This document shows positions 1 through 14,118 of a DNA stretch of 64,000 nucleotides, piece after piece. Under the pieces are notes generated by a model, which worked only from the letters and a program-made list of their open reading frames with translations, did not search any database and had not been told where the DNA came from. Position 1 is the first letter of the stretch. Each line of letters starts with the position of its first letter. The DNA is from Monocercomonoides exilis (taxonomy: Eukaryota; Preaxostyla; Oxymonadida; Polymastigidae): positions 810,501-874,500 of the forward strand of contig LSRY02000027.1 in the NCBI GenBank assembly GCA_001643675.2, read 5' to 3'. A program made the position numbers and the translations under genes.

Positions 1-3000
1 GCACACCATCCAACCGCTGATCGATCCATCTTTGCAAAGTCTGAGCAGAAAGACTGCATATTCAATGCTGTCTGTTTCCTCGTCATCGTTTTCATCATTT
101 TCACTGGAAGAATCTTTGCCGTTCTTTTCATCAAACACTCTGGAGCACCTCCACATCAGAAATACACACTTTTCCAACATTTCGCTGTCTCCTTCAGCTT
201 TCCCCCAAAATGAAAAGCATACTGCTTCATGTTCCGCATGCACAATGCTGGCTGAACTGTCCATGTTTGAATGTGTCGAAAATGCACTGTATGGCAGCCT
301 TTTTGAAAGCATCTGCAGGAAAGGAGGCTTTGCTTTTCTGAATTGCTCTTTTCACAAATGCAATCGTCAAAGAGAGTTAATTACCGAGCGAGTTGATACA
401 TCTATTGCAAATGTTTCTTTATTCAGTGATGTGGACTTCATTATGACCAAAACTCATCAAGGAATTGGAGGGGCAATTTTTCATTCAGCAAATAGTTCTC
501 TAAATATCAGAAGATGCTACTTTAGTAATTGTATGGTAAGTGAAAGCGGAGGTGCTGTTTGCTCAATATTCAATCAAAGAGTCGATGTAATGTATTCCAA
601 TTTCTCTAATTGCAACGCTGATAAATACGGAGGAGGCTGCATAATATATAATGAATCATTTTTGATAATTCAAAAATGTTCATTTGAAAATTGTTCTGAT
701 AAAAATGGAGGAGGAGCAATAAATCATCACACAAGTAATGAAAATGACATTATTGATCAATGCTTATTCCAAAACTGCAGATGCAATGGAACCGATCAAG
801 GTGGTGGTGGAATTGACATTGGTTCATCATGCAAAACAATTATCAAAAATTGTGTATTTTCAAACTTGGTATCAGCAATTCTTGGAGGAGGAATAACCAT
901 ACATACGCATCCCAGCCACGAATCAACATGTCGGCTCCTCTTTTGCTTATTCCGAAACAACACTTCCGAATCAGACGAAGGACACGATATTCACGTTGCA
1001 AACAATGTGACGTTATTGTTCAATGAGACATCGCTCGAGACTTGCCGAACATTCACCAACAAAGAACGGAGAGTGGTGGTGGCTGATGTCGAGTGCGATG
1101 GCTGGCTGCGGCGCATGAATTATCCGATTTATGTGAGCAGTGCCAGAGGAAGCGGAGAAGGGATGTGCGGTTGGGCAGAAAGAAAGTGCAAAACAATTGC
1201 CATTGCGCTCGAAATGCCGCTGTGGGGGATCGGAGCAGAGGACGAGCCTATTGTGCAGCTGGAGTCTGAAAGCCTGAGCGAATGTCCGCTTGTGGTTGAG
1301 AGGATAAAAGTGCTGGTGAAGGGCGTTTCAAACGAGCTGACTATCATCAGCAAAGACATCACTGCATCGCCTTTGCCACTGCAACAGCCGTTGATAAGTG
1401 TGGCTGGTGGTGAGTTGAGATGGACAAACTCTTCATTGATGCATGATCCGTCGATATCCTCTGAATGCCCTCTTGCACAGATCACTTCATCAGGAGTTTT
1501 TGTTCTTGAGGAATGCATAATCGCACCAGGAGGCGCACAATCAGCCGCTTCTGCCAGGTTCGAATCTCCCTTAATCCTTGTTGCATCTGCTGGAAAACTG
1601 AATCTGTTAAGCACCAAAATTGTGGGATTCTCGCTTGCGGATGCAGCAGCAATTTCAGTGGAGGGAGGATCCACAGTGTGCGCAAATGCAACATTTTCAG
1701 AGATTGTGAGAAGCTCAGGAAGTGGAGCAGCAATTCATGGCTCGCTTCAGAGCGCATGCACACTGGATCTGGACAACACTTCGCTGGCAAATTGCGGATG
1801 CAGCAGCAATGATGGAGGGGGGATCTGGGCAAGCCTTGGAGAAGGGAGCTTCATGGAAATTGGAAAGAGTTCACTGGCACTGTTCTCACAATGCACAGTT
1901 TCCAAGGAAGGACCTGCTTGCAGGGGTGGAGGGTCGTATGTAACTGTCTCTGGGGAAGATGCAAAATTCAAGTTCCAGCACGTTGATTTTCAGTCGTGCG
2001 ATGGGTGGAAAGGCAGAAACATGTTTGTGAGCGCTCCGCGTCTGAGCACAGTAATTAGCAGAGATTCGATTGCCTTTGGCACAGATAGCATGGAGGATGA
2101 CGATCTGATGGGATACGAAGACGGATTTGGCACAGATCCAGTGCCGCTGAAAGCCTTCCTGATTGAATTTGGAGGAAAAGGGTATGTTGGGGGAGAGAAA
2201 AGCCGCGACTTCAGAGGATGTGGCAGTAAAGAGTATCCATGCTGTTCAGTTCAGTACACAGGACTGCTGCTCTTTGAAAACACAAAAAGAATAATCGTGC
2301 TGAACAGCGGATTTGTCTGGAATGATGCAGCGGAGATGACTGGCCCAGCATGGGACATAGGGTGTACGGCACAGGAAAAGATCAGAGTTGGAGCATCACG
2401 AGCTGCAAATGCAGAAGCTATGATTGCTGCAAAAGCCAATACGGACATTACAAACGTGATGTTCGCTGTGCCCGGCAGATTGTCTCCTTCGGACTCGTCA
2501 AGCAATGCAGTGCTGATCCAGGGGCTGAACGGAACACTGAAGCTGTCTCTTTGCGGGATACAAATGGATCAGCAAACAGAAGCTGTGAGCTATGGGCTGA
2601 TTTGCATGAAGGGCGGGTCATTGGAGTGCATTCAATTCAATGCAGCGGGATTGCGCATGAGCGGAGTCAGCCTGTTTGTAATCGAGAATACGTGTGCCAG
2701 TGCAAGACTGGACAAGTTGTCGCTCACAAACACAACCACAACAGCGGAGACTGGACTGATTGAGGCAAAAGCAGGGAGCAGCATAGAACTGAGGAATTCG
2801 ACACTTGCTTGGCAAGACGGAGCGTTATGCTGCCACTTTGTAAAGATGAGCGACAGCGGAGCGGTTGATGCGAGCAGAAGTGCAGTTGTGCAGCTTGCGA
2901 ATAACACAGCCAGCAACATGATACTTGAAAGAAGCGGAGGATGCGTCGTCGAGGGGGTTGTGAAGTGCGGAAGCACGCTGATTGTTGTTGGAGGAGTGTT

Positions 3001-6000
3001 TGAGAACTGCACCAGCATCGACGGGAATGGCGGTGGGATTAGCGTGAAGCTGGAGAGCGGCTCGTCGATGCAGCTGGGGAATGCTGAGTGTGCTGTGGAG
3101 CTGAGGAAATGCGAGGCCCAGGAAAGGGATGCAGTGGGGTCGGGGAATGGAGGCGGGATATTCATTGAAATGATTGGCAATGCAGAAGATATATTGCTGG
3201 AATCTGCCCTGTTCAGCAACTGTGTTGCCGCAAGGGGCAATAATGTGTTTGTTGTTGCTGCAGACTTGTCGAGACTTATTACTCCTGAAAGAGTGAAAAT
3301 GGCAGTGAACTTGAGGGATATAAGGGGATTGAGCGGGTTTGAGAGGAGCACCACAAACGAGCAGTATGCAATTCCTCTGGTGGTGTATCTGTGGGATAAC
3401 TTCAGCGGGTGTGGATTTGCGGATGAGGAGAGTGGAGGCGACTTTAGTGCCTGCGGGTTTGAGCAGACACCGTGCAAGACACTTGATTACGAAATACTTC
3501 TTCGGCGCACAAAACAGTTTTCTTCCACATCCTCTCTTCCACTCTTCTCGCTTTGTGTTTCCTCAAGGTCTTATCTGAACGCAGCAGTGGCATTACACGA
3601 ACTCAACCCATCAAGCTCAGCGTCTGCACTCCCTTTTCCACACACTTGGCATTTGAACTTTCTCAATGGCAATGCATCTTCTGGATCGGAGTTTTCATTG
3701 ATTGGGAGCGCAGGAGATTCGGCTGTGGCTGTGAACAATTCTCTTGGGGGAGAGGAAAATGCAGCTATCACTTCGTCAATTGAGCTGACTGTGCGAAATC
3801 TGCAAATCATCCTTCCGATTGTGCAAACAGGAAGCAGAGCATGCATCATCTCTTCGAGTAAAATGCTGCACATCGACAAATGCACATTCAGCACAGGTGA
3901 AGAGCACAGACTCGGATGCTTCTTGCTCGAAATAGTTAAAGGCAGCTTTGATGGGAAAGATGTAGTGTTTGGCTCGAGCTCGTCTGCCGTCGATCTGACT
4001 TGCAAAGAATCAGCTGTCATGATCAGTCCGTTGAGTGCAACTTCTTTCATCAACTGCACATTCAGAAGCGTGCGCCACGCAGATGGAAACTCTTCCTGCA
4101 TTTCTGTCAAAGAAGGAGAAGAGGATGGAGAAGAAGAAGGAGAAACAGCAATTGAGATTGAAGACTGCACATTCGACGGTTGCAGCGTTTGCGCTGGAAG
4201 CGGCGTTGGAGGAGGGATCATGACAGCAAAAGGAAACCGTCAGAGGCTTTGGATAACCAATACTTCTTTGTGGAGATGCTCAGTGCCAAGCGACTCAGCG
4301 AGTGGCAGGGGCTTAGGGGGCGGACTGTTTGTCTCGTGTTGGGGCGCATCTTCCTTCAGGCTCGCCACTGTGTCATTTTCAGAATGCAATGCATGGAGAG
4401 GGAAGAACATGTTTGTTAGCTCGGACAACCTAAGTGAGAGAGTCACGAGGGAGTCAATGAACATTGTGATAGATGTTGAGATAGAGGAGGCACCAGACTT
4501 CGACGAGTTTTGCGGCTATGAGAATGAAGTCACTTCAACCGCTGTTCCGTTGGTGCTGTTTTTGCGAGATCCTCCACAACCCGTGCTCATTGGCGGAGAT
4601 TCTGCGGAGGAATGTCGGGTGTGTGGCTACATAGACTTTCCCTGTCCGTCGATTCCTTATGCTGTGGAGAACAGATTCAAAGAAGGAAAAGCAATCCTCA
4701 GGCTTCTCGAATCCTTCGCATTTCGCGATCATCTTGCTCTCAAAACACAAGAAATGTTCATCGACACAGCAGAAGAAAGACACAAGATTGCAGTGAATTC
4801 TGGAGGAAGCGGAGAAGAAATCGGCTTGATTGAGACCGGAAATGCGATCACATTCAATAACATCACTTTTCTCCTTCCTCCTTCGCTGTCGATGAGAGAA
4901 GTGCTCTTATTATGCTCAAGCTCCACTTGCATTGTGAACGGCTGCTCGGCTGAAATGAAAGAAGCAGGGCAGCAGCCATTGTTCGGGCTGTTTGCCGTTG
5001 AAGGGGGAAAATTGGTTGTGATGGATTTCGAAGTGTGCAACATGTTGTTTGGATCTGAATATCTGATATCTGTTCGGAGCATCGGAAGAAGCTCCGAGGC
5101 ACAACTGAGCAATGTGCACTGGGAGGGAGTGCAGAAAAGCGGCACAAGAGGGCTGATAGAAGTCGGACCAGGGTGTATCCTAAAAGTTGAAAAGAGCGGA
5201 TTTGGAAATGCAGAGGAAGTGAGCTGCTGCATGATTGAGGCGAACGGGAAGGCAGATGTGACAATATTAGACACACTGTTTAATGGAGTCACTCGCGGAA
5301 CAGGAAAAGGGGCAGCATTCAGCGGGAATTTCGATGAAGACGGGTCAGCCACTTTTAGAAACAACACATTTGACAGATGCAAGTGCGCTGCAGAACTGAC
5401 AGGAGGAGCAATATATGCAAATGTGGAATCAAGAGGGCAGTTGATATTCGACAACAACTCCGTGAGTTCGTGCGAGGTGCCAACAGTCGAAGGATTGGGA
5501 GGTGGGCTGTACGTGAAACTGGGAGCCATGGATACCCACTACTCCATGATGAACGATAACTTCGGGCAGAACAAGGCATATCTGGGAAGAGATGTGTTCA
5601 TGGTGTGTCCTTCGCCCCGCAACATGATCGATATAGCGCATTGGGAAGGATCTGCAGTTGAAGGGCAGGATAGCAGCACGCTATGGACTGCAGACAGCGA
5701 TGTTTCGGCGCAGATCAGCGAAACTATTTTGAGGTTTCTATTTCCCCCCAAAACTGACATCGTGTTCGTGATGGCAGGAGGATCCAATGAAAGCGATTGT
5801 GGAGACGACCTAAAGCCATGTGGCGATCTGTATGAAGGCTTTAGAAAAATGGACGAGTCAAAAATGTTTCTGCACATCAACGATTCAGGCAGGATCAGCA
5901 AGAAAATGGAAAGAGATAATGCTCCCCTGACGTTGAGAGGCAGCCAAGCAGAAAGATCGATTCTTTATGTGGAGTCAGGTGGCTGTCTGTCTCAGACTCG

Positions 6001-9000
6001 CGGTGATTCTTCGACAAGCATGACTGTCACCGATCTGATCATAATGCTACCAACATCCAGTTCTGTTGATGCTGTGATAAGCGGGAGTGCAGGGAAAATA
6101 TTTATTACGAAGTGTGCAATCCAGCTGGCAGCAGGCACCACAAACGAGGAGTCGGCATGCACAACGATGTGGATTGCCAAAGGATGTGGCAGCAGCATCC
6201 GCTTCAACAATGTGTCTGTGCCAGGCATCGTCTTTTCAGGAAAAGGAGGAGTTGCTGTGGTAGATGGTGGAGAGCTGATCGTTTCTCACTTGACCGCTTT
6301 GGATGTGTCGGCACATGGCCAGGAGCATGGATTGATACAGGCAGTCAATGCAAAGAATGTGAAAGTCGAATATTCTGAAGTGGCTGTCTGCTCATCATCT
6401 GAAGGGCCATTTATTAGCATTACTGGGGTTCATGCAACAGAAATATCAGGGAACTGTTCCTTCAGATGCTGTAGCAATGGGGCTGAGAATGGAGAAGGCG
6501 GGTTTATGCTGTGCCAGCTGGATAACAAAGAATGCTTGAAAATGCGAAATACATCGATTTCTGAGTGCAGTGTGGATCAAAGCAGCGGAAAAGGAGGAGG
6601 CCTGCTATTAAGCTTGGGAAATAACTCAAACAGCAATTTTTCTCTGGAGAGCATTTCATTTGCCGGAAATAGCGGGAAGTATGGTCGAGATGTATTTGTT
6701 GTATGCAAAGCATTGAACGAGAGTATTGCTTCCAGTCGATTTGTGTCGATTGCTGGGGACAGAGAAAATGGGAAAGCCGATATGGCCGGAACAGATTCGG
6801 ACCTATTTCGCGGAAAAGTGGTGGATCTGGATTTGCTGTTGACGCAGTATTGCTCGAGCGAAATCTGTGTGTCTTCAGAAGGTTTGGATGTGCTGGGATG
6901 TGGAAAGAAGGAGATGGCGTGCCACACATTCTGGAGAGGCGTGCAGAATATGGAAAGAGATTCTCTTTTGAAAGTCTTGGAGATCAGAGACGAGACATGC
7001 TTGGCTGATTATCATAACCTCTCAACGTTTGTTTTGGAGCATGAGAAACAGGAATCGTCGATCGCTGAGCTTGCGAGGGTAATTGTAATGGATGGAGTTG
7101 AAGCAAACAGCAGGAAATGTGTCCTTCTGAACGAGTTGTCGCTGACCATCAGGAGGATAGAATTTGTCATTCCTCCGATTATTTCAGATGACATTAATGC
7201 ACTTCTGCTCAGCGAGGCGCCAGCTGAGATAATCACGATGGATGCGTGCTCATTTTCGACAGCAAGTGCCGAATCAGTTGGATACCATGTGCTTGAGACA
7301 AGATCAGGAAAAAGTGAGATCGTCAATACGACAATCATTAACATGGCTTTTGCGGTTTCTCCTTTCAACTTATTGGCAGATACCTATTTTGAGGGAGGTT
7401 TATATGAAAATGTCAGTTCTTCTAAGTGTAGTGCTGGCGGAGTTCAGATGGTTGTGTTGGATGCGCTTGATGAATTTGTCATGACGAACACAACAGGCAG
7501 AAACTGCAGCTGCTCGACGGCAAGCGGAAGAGGGGGTTTTTTGTATTTGGATTGTAACGAAAGCGCATCATCAACCCCATTTAGCTTGCATGGCGTCGAT
7601 TTTAGTGAAAACAACGCAAATGTTGGGAAGAATATGTTTCTTGTCTCGTCTGACTTGAATGCAACTGTGACCAATGCAAGCTTTGATTTTTTGTGGGGGC
7701 CAAGCAGCGCAGACGGCGAGCTGTATGTGGGGAAAGACATGGTGTTCGACGAATGCGACTTATTCAAGTTTCTTGTTGATTACCGTTCATCAACAATTCA
7801 TATATCTGATAAAGGTCATGATTTTGCTCGCTGTGGAAGCTCTGAGGAGCCTTGCTTGTCGTTATGGCAAGGAATCGCACACTGTGCTGGAGAGGTAGTT
7901 TCAAAAGCATTAATCATTGAAGGTTCGGCAGAAGTCAATGATTCATACAACATGACTAATTATGCGTTTTCCTCTGGTACAGACGATACAGAGGAACAGG
8001 AATATTCTTCTCTGATATTTGACAAAAAGAGTTCAAGAGAAGGCGAAACTTTTATAGAGAACTCAGGAGAATTGAAGTTTGGGCTGATAAAGTTTGTGCT
8101 AACGGAAGACTTTGATAATGAGATAAAAGCAGTGATAAATCATGCAAAGGGGAGACTTGAGCTGAGCAATTGCTTGTTGCAGTCGAGAAAGGAAAACGGA
8201 AATCACAGGCAAGGATTTGTTGCGGCAAAGCAGGGCTCGGTGAAAGTTCATTCCCTTTCAATAGAAAGCGTGAATATGATATATTCTGTCTTTACGATAA
8301 CATCAGGATGCGAGTGTGTGCTAAAGAGCCTTCAAATGCACTCGTGCAGCATCGAAAGCGGGAGCGTGCTGATGGAGATAGAAGAATCCGCCAGTCAAAA
8401 TGAAGAGAAGGAAACACACATCTCTTTGGACGAATCGTATTTTGCACTATGTGTTGCTCATCAAAACGGGCCGAGCATTATATGCTGCCGCGGAAGAAGC
8501 ACAACGACTCTTGCGATCAACAGCTCATGCTTTGATGGGTGTAAAGCTCTGAGCTCAGAGAAAGGAGGCGCTGTATTCTTTGAGTTGAACGAAAGGGGAT
8601 CGCTTGAGATGAAGCAGTCAAATGTGTCTCAGTGCGGATGCTCGCCCGAGACTGGAAAAGGAGGAGGCATTTATGTGAAATCGCAGCTGTTTGGGGAGCT
8701 GAACTTTATTTTTGACAAGTGCAAATTTTCCGGAAACAGCGGATGGAAAGGAAGAGACATATTTGTGGAGTGCATCGAGATCTCGAAGCAGGTGAACGAC
8801 ACTCAGTTCAAGATGGATTTGAGGGAAAACGAGTACAACAGGAGCAATGCTATCTTCGGGATCGATATTGCAAACGAAGCGCCTATTGATCTGTTTGACT
8901 TCATATCAACGCTGCTGCAAAGCACAATATTTGTCTCTTCTTCGGCAAGCAGGGGTGGTAATAATGGGCGGCAATGTGGCACTTTTTCTCGCCCATGCAA

Positions 9001-11856
9001 AAGTGTGAATTATGGGCTGGGCCATCTTGTTGCTGATTACGAATGCAGATTACTTGTGGATCTGGAAAGCGTGGTAGACGGGATGATGGAACTGTCAGAC
9101 ATGATACTGAAATCCTTGGCGCAATCCATTGCGCGTGTAAGGATTGAGATAGGAACGGCTCGGCAAGGAGATCCAGCAATCAGGATTGGCGGAAATGTGA
9201 TCGTTGAGAACATAGGATTTATCTTTGCAAGATCTCTTGTTTCTGGTTGTGATATCCTATTTCTTGTAGAAGATGCGGCTTTGTCGATGGAGTCGTGCGA
9301 AGTGTGCTCAAACAAGACTGAGGGTACAGCACATACAGTACCTTGCGCTCTTCGATGCACAGCAGGTTCAATAAAAATGGCAAAGTCTGCAATAACGAAA
9401 ATAAGAGGGATACGCCTGATTGAGCTGTTCAATTCGACAATGGAACTGAAAGAAGTTGACATCATAGATGCTGAAGCAAGCAAATGCTTCTTTGCTCTGG
9501 ACAGCTCGGACATTGTTCTGAAAGATGCAACACTTCGCGATCTGCGCATTGATGATGGCTCGGTTTTCTGTTCAAGCAGCAGCACTTTGGGGAATATTCT
9601 GTCAATGGGTATTTCAGTATTTCAGAACATTACTCGCCCATCGTTTGGAGCTTCATTAGCTGAACTTGAAAACGAAAAAACGAAAATAAGCATGGTGAAC
9701 TGCTCGGTTTACGAATGCACAATAGATGATGTTACAGGATCTTCAATCGAGAAGTGCGATCCAGCAAAAGTGTCGAATTTGAGAGTTGCACTTTTGCTGG
9801 GGCAAGAGATGAGATATCTCATGAATTACCAAAATTAGAGGGCATTTGCCAATGGAATGAATCGATGCTTGCGTTTTGGAAGTGCATAACCTTGATAAAA
9901 GACACAACAATATGCAACTCTTCGCGAGGGGGAGTGTATGTTTCCGACGGAGCAATGACAATTGAGAAGGGAGAATTCACGGAAAACAATCCACTCGTCA
10001 GTGGATATCCATCGATGCGTAGAAATGTTGCTTGCTCAGGCAGTGGAACAGTGAATGTGGTGAGCTTGAAAGGAGGAGATGGGGTGAAGGATAATTCATC
10101 GTTATGGATGTTGAATGAAGGGTGCAGTTTTGAAGGGATTGTTTCAGAAAGAGCATCATCATTTTTCATTCCTGTGCTAGAGTCTGTAGAAATAGAAGAA
10201 GCCGGAAACGAAATGAGGTTGGCATTTGCAGGGCTGCTTCTTCTTCCATGCAATCTATCATTCAAGGTTGTTAGCAGCATTGGTGATGAGGAGGCTATTG
10301 AAACGAAGATGTTCGACGAGGATGGGTTTGTTTCTGAGAAAGAAGTGGAGGGACTGATTGCAGCGAGCACAATCACAGGAGCCGGGGCAGAGGTGGAAGT
10401 GAAGACAGCAATCGAGTATTGGAGCTCTGGAAAGTGTGGGATAACTTCATGGTGGATCCTGAAAAATATCACAGAGCAAAGGAAAGAGTACGAAGTACAA
10501 ACTAACTTGGATAAAAAAGAGGGATCAATGTGGCCAGTTATTGTTGCTGTAATGTCAATAATACTTTTAATTGTCCTCATTGCATCCATTGCCGTTACAA
10601 TAAGATGGAGAAAGTCAAAAAGACGAACGGAGGAATTAGAAGAGATTGTGAATGATAACATCAGAAAGGATCCGAAGGCGTTTGAGATGGTGACGATGGA
10701 GATGTCGCCGGAGGAGCAGTGGAGGAGAGTGGCAGGGGATGTCGAGAAGAAGGACGATGAGAGGATAAAGAAGAGGGTGTATGAGAAAAGCTTGGGACAC
10801 TCGGAGTCATCTGAGCATTTGCTGAGTGAGAGCGGTTCCACAGAATATATTCTTGGAAAGGACTCAGACAACATTCCCGATTGGGTATTGGAGAAAGTTG
10901 AGGAAGAAGAAGAAGAGATAAGGAAGAGAACACCATCACCTTCCATCTCGTCCACTTCAACAACAGACACTTCAGACACAGAATCGACTTTTGTTCGGGG
11001 GGAGGATCTGTGCCCAACTACCTCATCGATGTCTAACTTGGTGGATGCAATGGCATGTTCTTCGCCTCATGAGAAGCTCATTGTGGATCTGAGGGATTCG
11101 CTGTTCATGTTGTTGCATGGAAGGAATGAAAAGAAGGAGATGGCGATTGGCACATTGAAGGAGAGAGAACAAACAGCTGCTCAAATCCTGTTCTGGGTGG
11201 CTAACCTTGCTCTCCACTCCTTTGATGAAATGGAAAATTCACTTCAATCATTAGCCAATTTGAGTCCCCACATTGTATTGTTCTCTGAACACATGGTCAT
11301 CTGCATTGTCATGCACTCAGACTTCTTGTCTGATGATGATTCAGACTCGTCTTCCATCTCCTCATCAACTGTTGTGACTTCTGCCAGCGATGATGATGAT
11401 GATGACTCTCTGCCCTCATCCGCCTTTGAGGATGAGGATGACTTCAAAAAGGAGTGCCTGAGATGGAAGGCACCAGAGCTGTTGATCAACAAGAAGATGG
11501 GAGCAACAAAGGAGTCAGTTGCCTTTTCGATTGGAATGATGCTGTGGGAGTGCTTGACGCTCCAGATCCCGTTCGGGGAGTATGAAGCAGAGGTGGCGGG
11601 ACAGAAGATTGTGAACGGAGAAAGACCAGATTTAAGAAAAGTGCTGGAATCTTCATACGCAGAGGTGCTGCATCACGCTTTTTCTCCTCAGCAAGGCAAC
11701 CGCCCAACGCTAATTGCAATGAAAAGGGAGTTTATTCAGCGTTTCCCAGCAGGCACTGTGATGCTCACAGTTTCAGATGCCATCGATTTCGAGAACGAAA
11801 GCGAAGGAGAGGGCAGCACTGCCATGGAATCAAGGTCCTTGTCGAGCAGCAGTTGA
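1..11856 (+). CDS. Giant beta-helix surface protein with pseudokinase tail, left palindrome copy (5' partial, one frameshift)
   Basis: The gene encodes a single-pass membrane protein. The ectodomain, to about 10500, is built of tandem parallel-beta-helix (pectin-lyase-like) modules rich in GGG turns. Each module ends with a (W/Y)xGR(N/D)xFV motif (near 2006, 3230, 4396, 5583, 6678, 7621, 8741) followed by CGxxxxPCxS/T, and N-glycosylation sequons are frequent. A hydrophobic segment at about 10528-10605 is followed by a basic stop-transfer stretch (RWRKSKRR), then a kinase-like domain at about 11035-11760. That domain keeps APELL and the helix-F/G region (GMMLWECLT, PFGEYEAEVAG), but the HRD Asp is absent (LSPHIVLF) and DFG is DFL, so it should be a pseudokinase. 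The 5' end, including the signal peptide, lies outside the window. A GA dinucleotide extra to the right copy at 9749-9752 moves the frame, so the ectodomain frame stops at 9838 while the rest continues in another frame to the stop at 11856. The product is probably on the cell surface; its ligand is unknown. Confidence 0.8.
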
Positions 11857-13876
11857 TTTCTGGCATTTTTTCTGTTGAGCAGCAGTATATAATTGATGAA
11901 TTCTAAGAAGAGGAAATTGCCGGACTGTAATTTCTCGCTGCCGGCGTGAGCAAACAGAATATTTGTAACATAAATATCGGATTTTGGATGAATTAATGTT
12001 GCAGTAAAAAGGCCGCGAAAACATGTAAATTTCTGAGTCGGAAATAGGAAAGACTGACGAATAAAAATAAATGTGGTTGTTCATTTTGCTTGCCAATCAG
12101 AAGGGATTCCAATATGCTCCATTCAATCGATTTTTTGTTTCTTCTTTTTTGGATCATATCACTTCTCTCTCAAAGAGCGAGGCGTGCAACAAGCACACAA
12201 TCAAACAATTGTGCCAATTGGCAGATTTCTGATTCTTAGCCAATAAAAATCGTTCCGACTTGATGATATGCCTTATTTGCGAATAAACTAAAAAATATTT
12301 ATATTGTCATTTTATCTTTAAAAAAATAAAATAAAATAAATTCTGTATAGAAGTACCAATAAATAATGAATTTTACCATTGGATGTTGCTGACGTTGTTG
12401 GCATCTTAAATTTTGAGCTTCAAGCTGTGCCCTGCACAAATCCTTGGGGAAGTGGCATATTCAGCACGTCGAGTCAACCAATCTCCATATCAAAGTGCAT
12501 TGAAAAAATCATTTGAAATAGCAAATAAATTATAAAGTCATACTTCCACTGTTAAAGGCCTGTTTTGGTTTTTATTTGACTTTTTATAATTTGGAAAAAA
12601 TGTTTTCAAACCCAGTTGCGGCTTATCAGAAACTTAGAGTCGATTAAAAATAATAAAACGTATAAATCATTGCGGGTAAAAGTGCTGATTGTGGGATGAT
12701 TCATTGGCAATCTCATTAACAATCCTAACATAAATATTTTTATGGTTGCCTTTTTTATACCGAGCATTTTTGAAAAAATCACAGCAAAATTAATATATAT
12801 TTTTATTGGGAGAAAATTAAACTGAAGCACGAATAAGCATGATTTTGTGACGGCTTTTAACCTTTTCTGATTTTTTTTTTCTATTTAAAGAGATCTTGAG
12901 TATTTTCAATTAATATCCAACATTTTCTGCTTCTTTTCTTTTAAAAAACCATTTCACTTCTTCTGTTTGTTTTTATCATGCAGTCATGAAACAAACAAAA
13001 ATATCTTTCGTTTATTTTTATTTCAAAGAGTTGTGCTCTTTTCCATTTTATTGATTTTTGTGTGACAAAAACTAATTATTACTCAAAATTGTTGAACTTG
13101 TTATTTGAGATTATTAAACTAATAATTCAAAATTAATCAAATTGAGTATTTATTAACAAAACATTTTATGTGAAAAATTAGTTTTTGGCTGAATGCCGGA
13201 AAGTGCTGAAAATATTATATTCAGTCAATATTCGTTAAAACGATGAAAAATTGAACCTCTATTTTTAATAATTGTCAATAAACATAAAAATATTCACTTT
13301 TTCAGAAAATATCAACAAAGATGGAATCTGCGTATTTTCAAAATTATTTCTTTTTTGATTATTAATTAATAATCCAAGAAATATTTTAAAAGAAATTATT
13401 TTATAGAGGGAAGTTATACACCACAATTCAAAAACCTGAGTTTTATAGTATTTAACCACTTATTATTCATTTACAAGCCAGAATTTATATTAAAAACCTC
13501 CGGGCTTTTGAGAAAACTCTCTTTTGAATTATGGAAAAAATGAATTCTATTTAAGGGATGGATCTATTTTGATCACGTTGATGTCTCACTTTCCAGATCG
13601 CAAATCAAATATTTCTCAAAAAACGAAATTATTCCAAGATAATGAAGCAACATAGAATTGACTAATGAGATTTTAATAATTTGCAGCGAACAGAAGATGC
13701 CTTAAGTGTTTAAAAATTTTCTTCATAGAAGCTAGAGATAGTTGCAGGTATCATATGTGTTTCAGGCGTATAAAATACTGTTTATAATTGGAAATCACTT
13801 TTTTGTTATTTTCAAAAATACCTATCGAGAAAATTGTGATGATATTTTTGTGTTTCTGGATGAACAAAGAAATATA
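11857..13876. other. AT-rich spacer of left arm
   Basis: About 2 kb separates the pseudokinase gene stop from the central element. I see no coding frame with support, only short AT-rich frames that are mirrored in the other arm. The spacer holds A/T runs and the 3' flank of the gene. Confidence 0.7.
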
Positions 13877-14118
13877 TGGGTAATTCTTTTTGAAAAGTCG
13901 CAAATGTTTGAATTTCAAATAAATCAAAAATTTTACATTTTGCTCAAATTTCTGTTTCCACTCGCGAATCTTCTTAAGTTTGCTTGAAATAGAATTATCC
14001 AGAAATAGATATTTTTTCTGTGAAACTTGGTGTATGTCAACAATAATTTGAGCAAAATGTAAAATTTTTGATTTATTTGAAATTCAAACATTTGCGACTT
14101 TTCAAAAAGAATTACCCA
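13877..14118. mobile_element. MITE-like element at the exact centre of the palindrome
   Basis: The element starts TGGGTAATTCTTTTTGAAA and ends with the inverted form, flanked on both sides by TA (13875-13876 and 14119-14120). Its ends match the window-wide MITE family (TGGGTGATTATTTTTGAAA) and its 242-bp length is close to that of the other copies (257-260 bp). Its inverted arms run to 13950 and 14045, and the inner 94 bp are unpaired. Part of the core (TCAAATTTCTGTTT then CACTC near 13944-13966) resembles the inner arm of the foldback element at 61381-61617. Confidence 0.7.

Larger units (their letters stand above)
1..13950. repeat. Left arm of giant inverted duplication
   Basis: Every frame and landmark in this arm recurs on the opposite strand of 14045-28001 with a nearly constant coordinate sum: 28002 in the outer part, 28004 inside the 9750 insertion, 27995 near the centre. 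Coding and AT-rich non-coding parts are both nearly identical. Clear exceptions are a diverged block at about 487-753 and a patch at about 13670-13740. The arm is cut by the window edge, so its true length is unknown. Confidence 0.93.
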
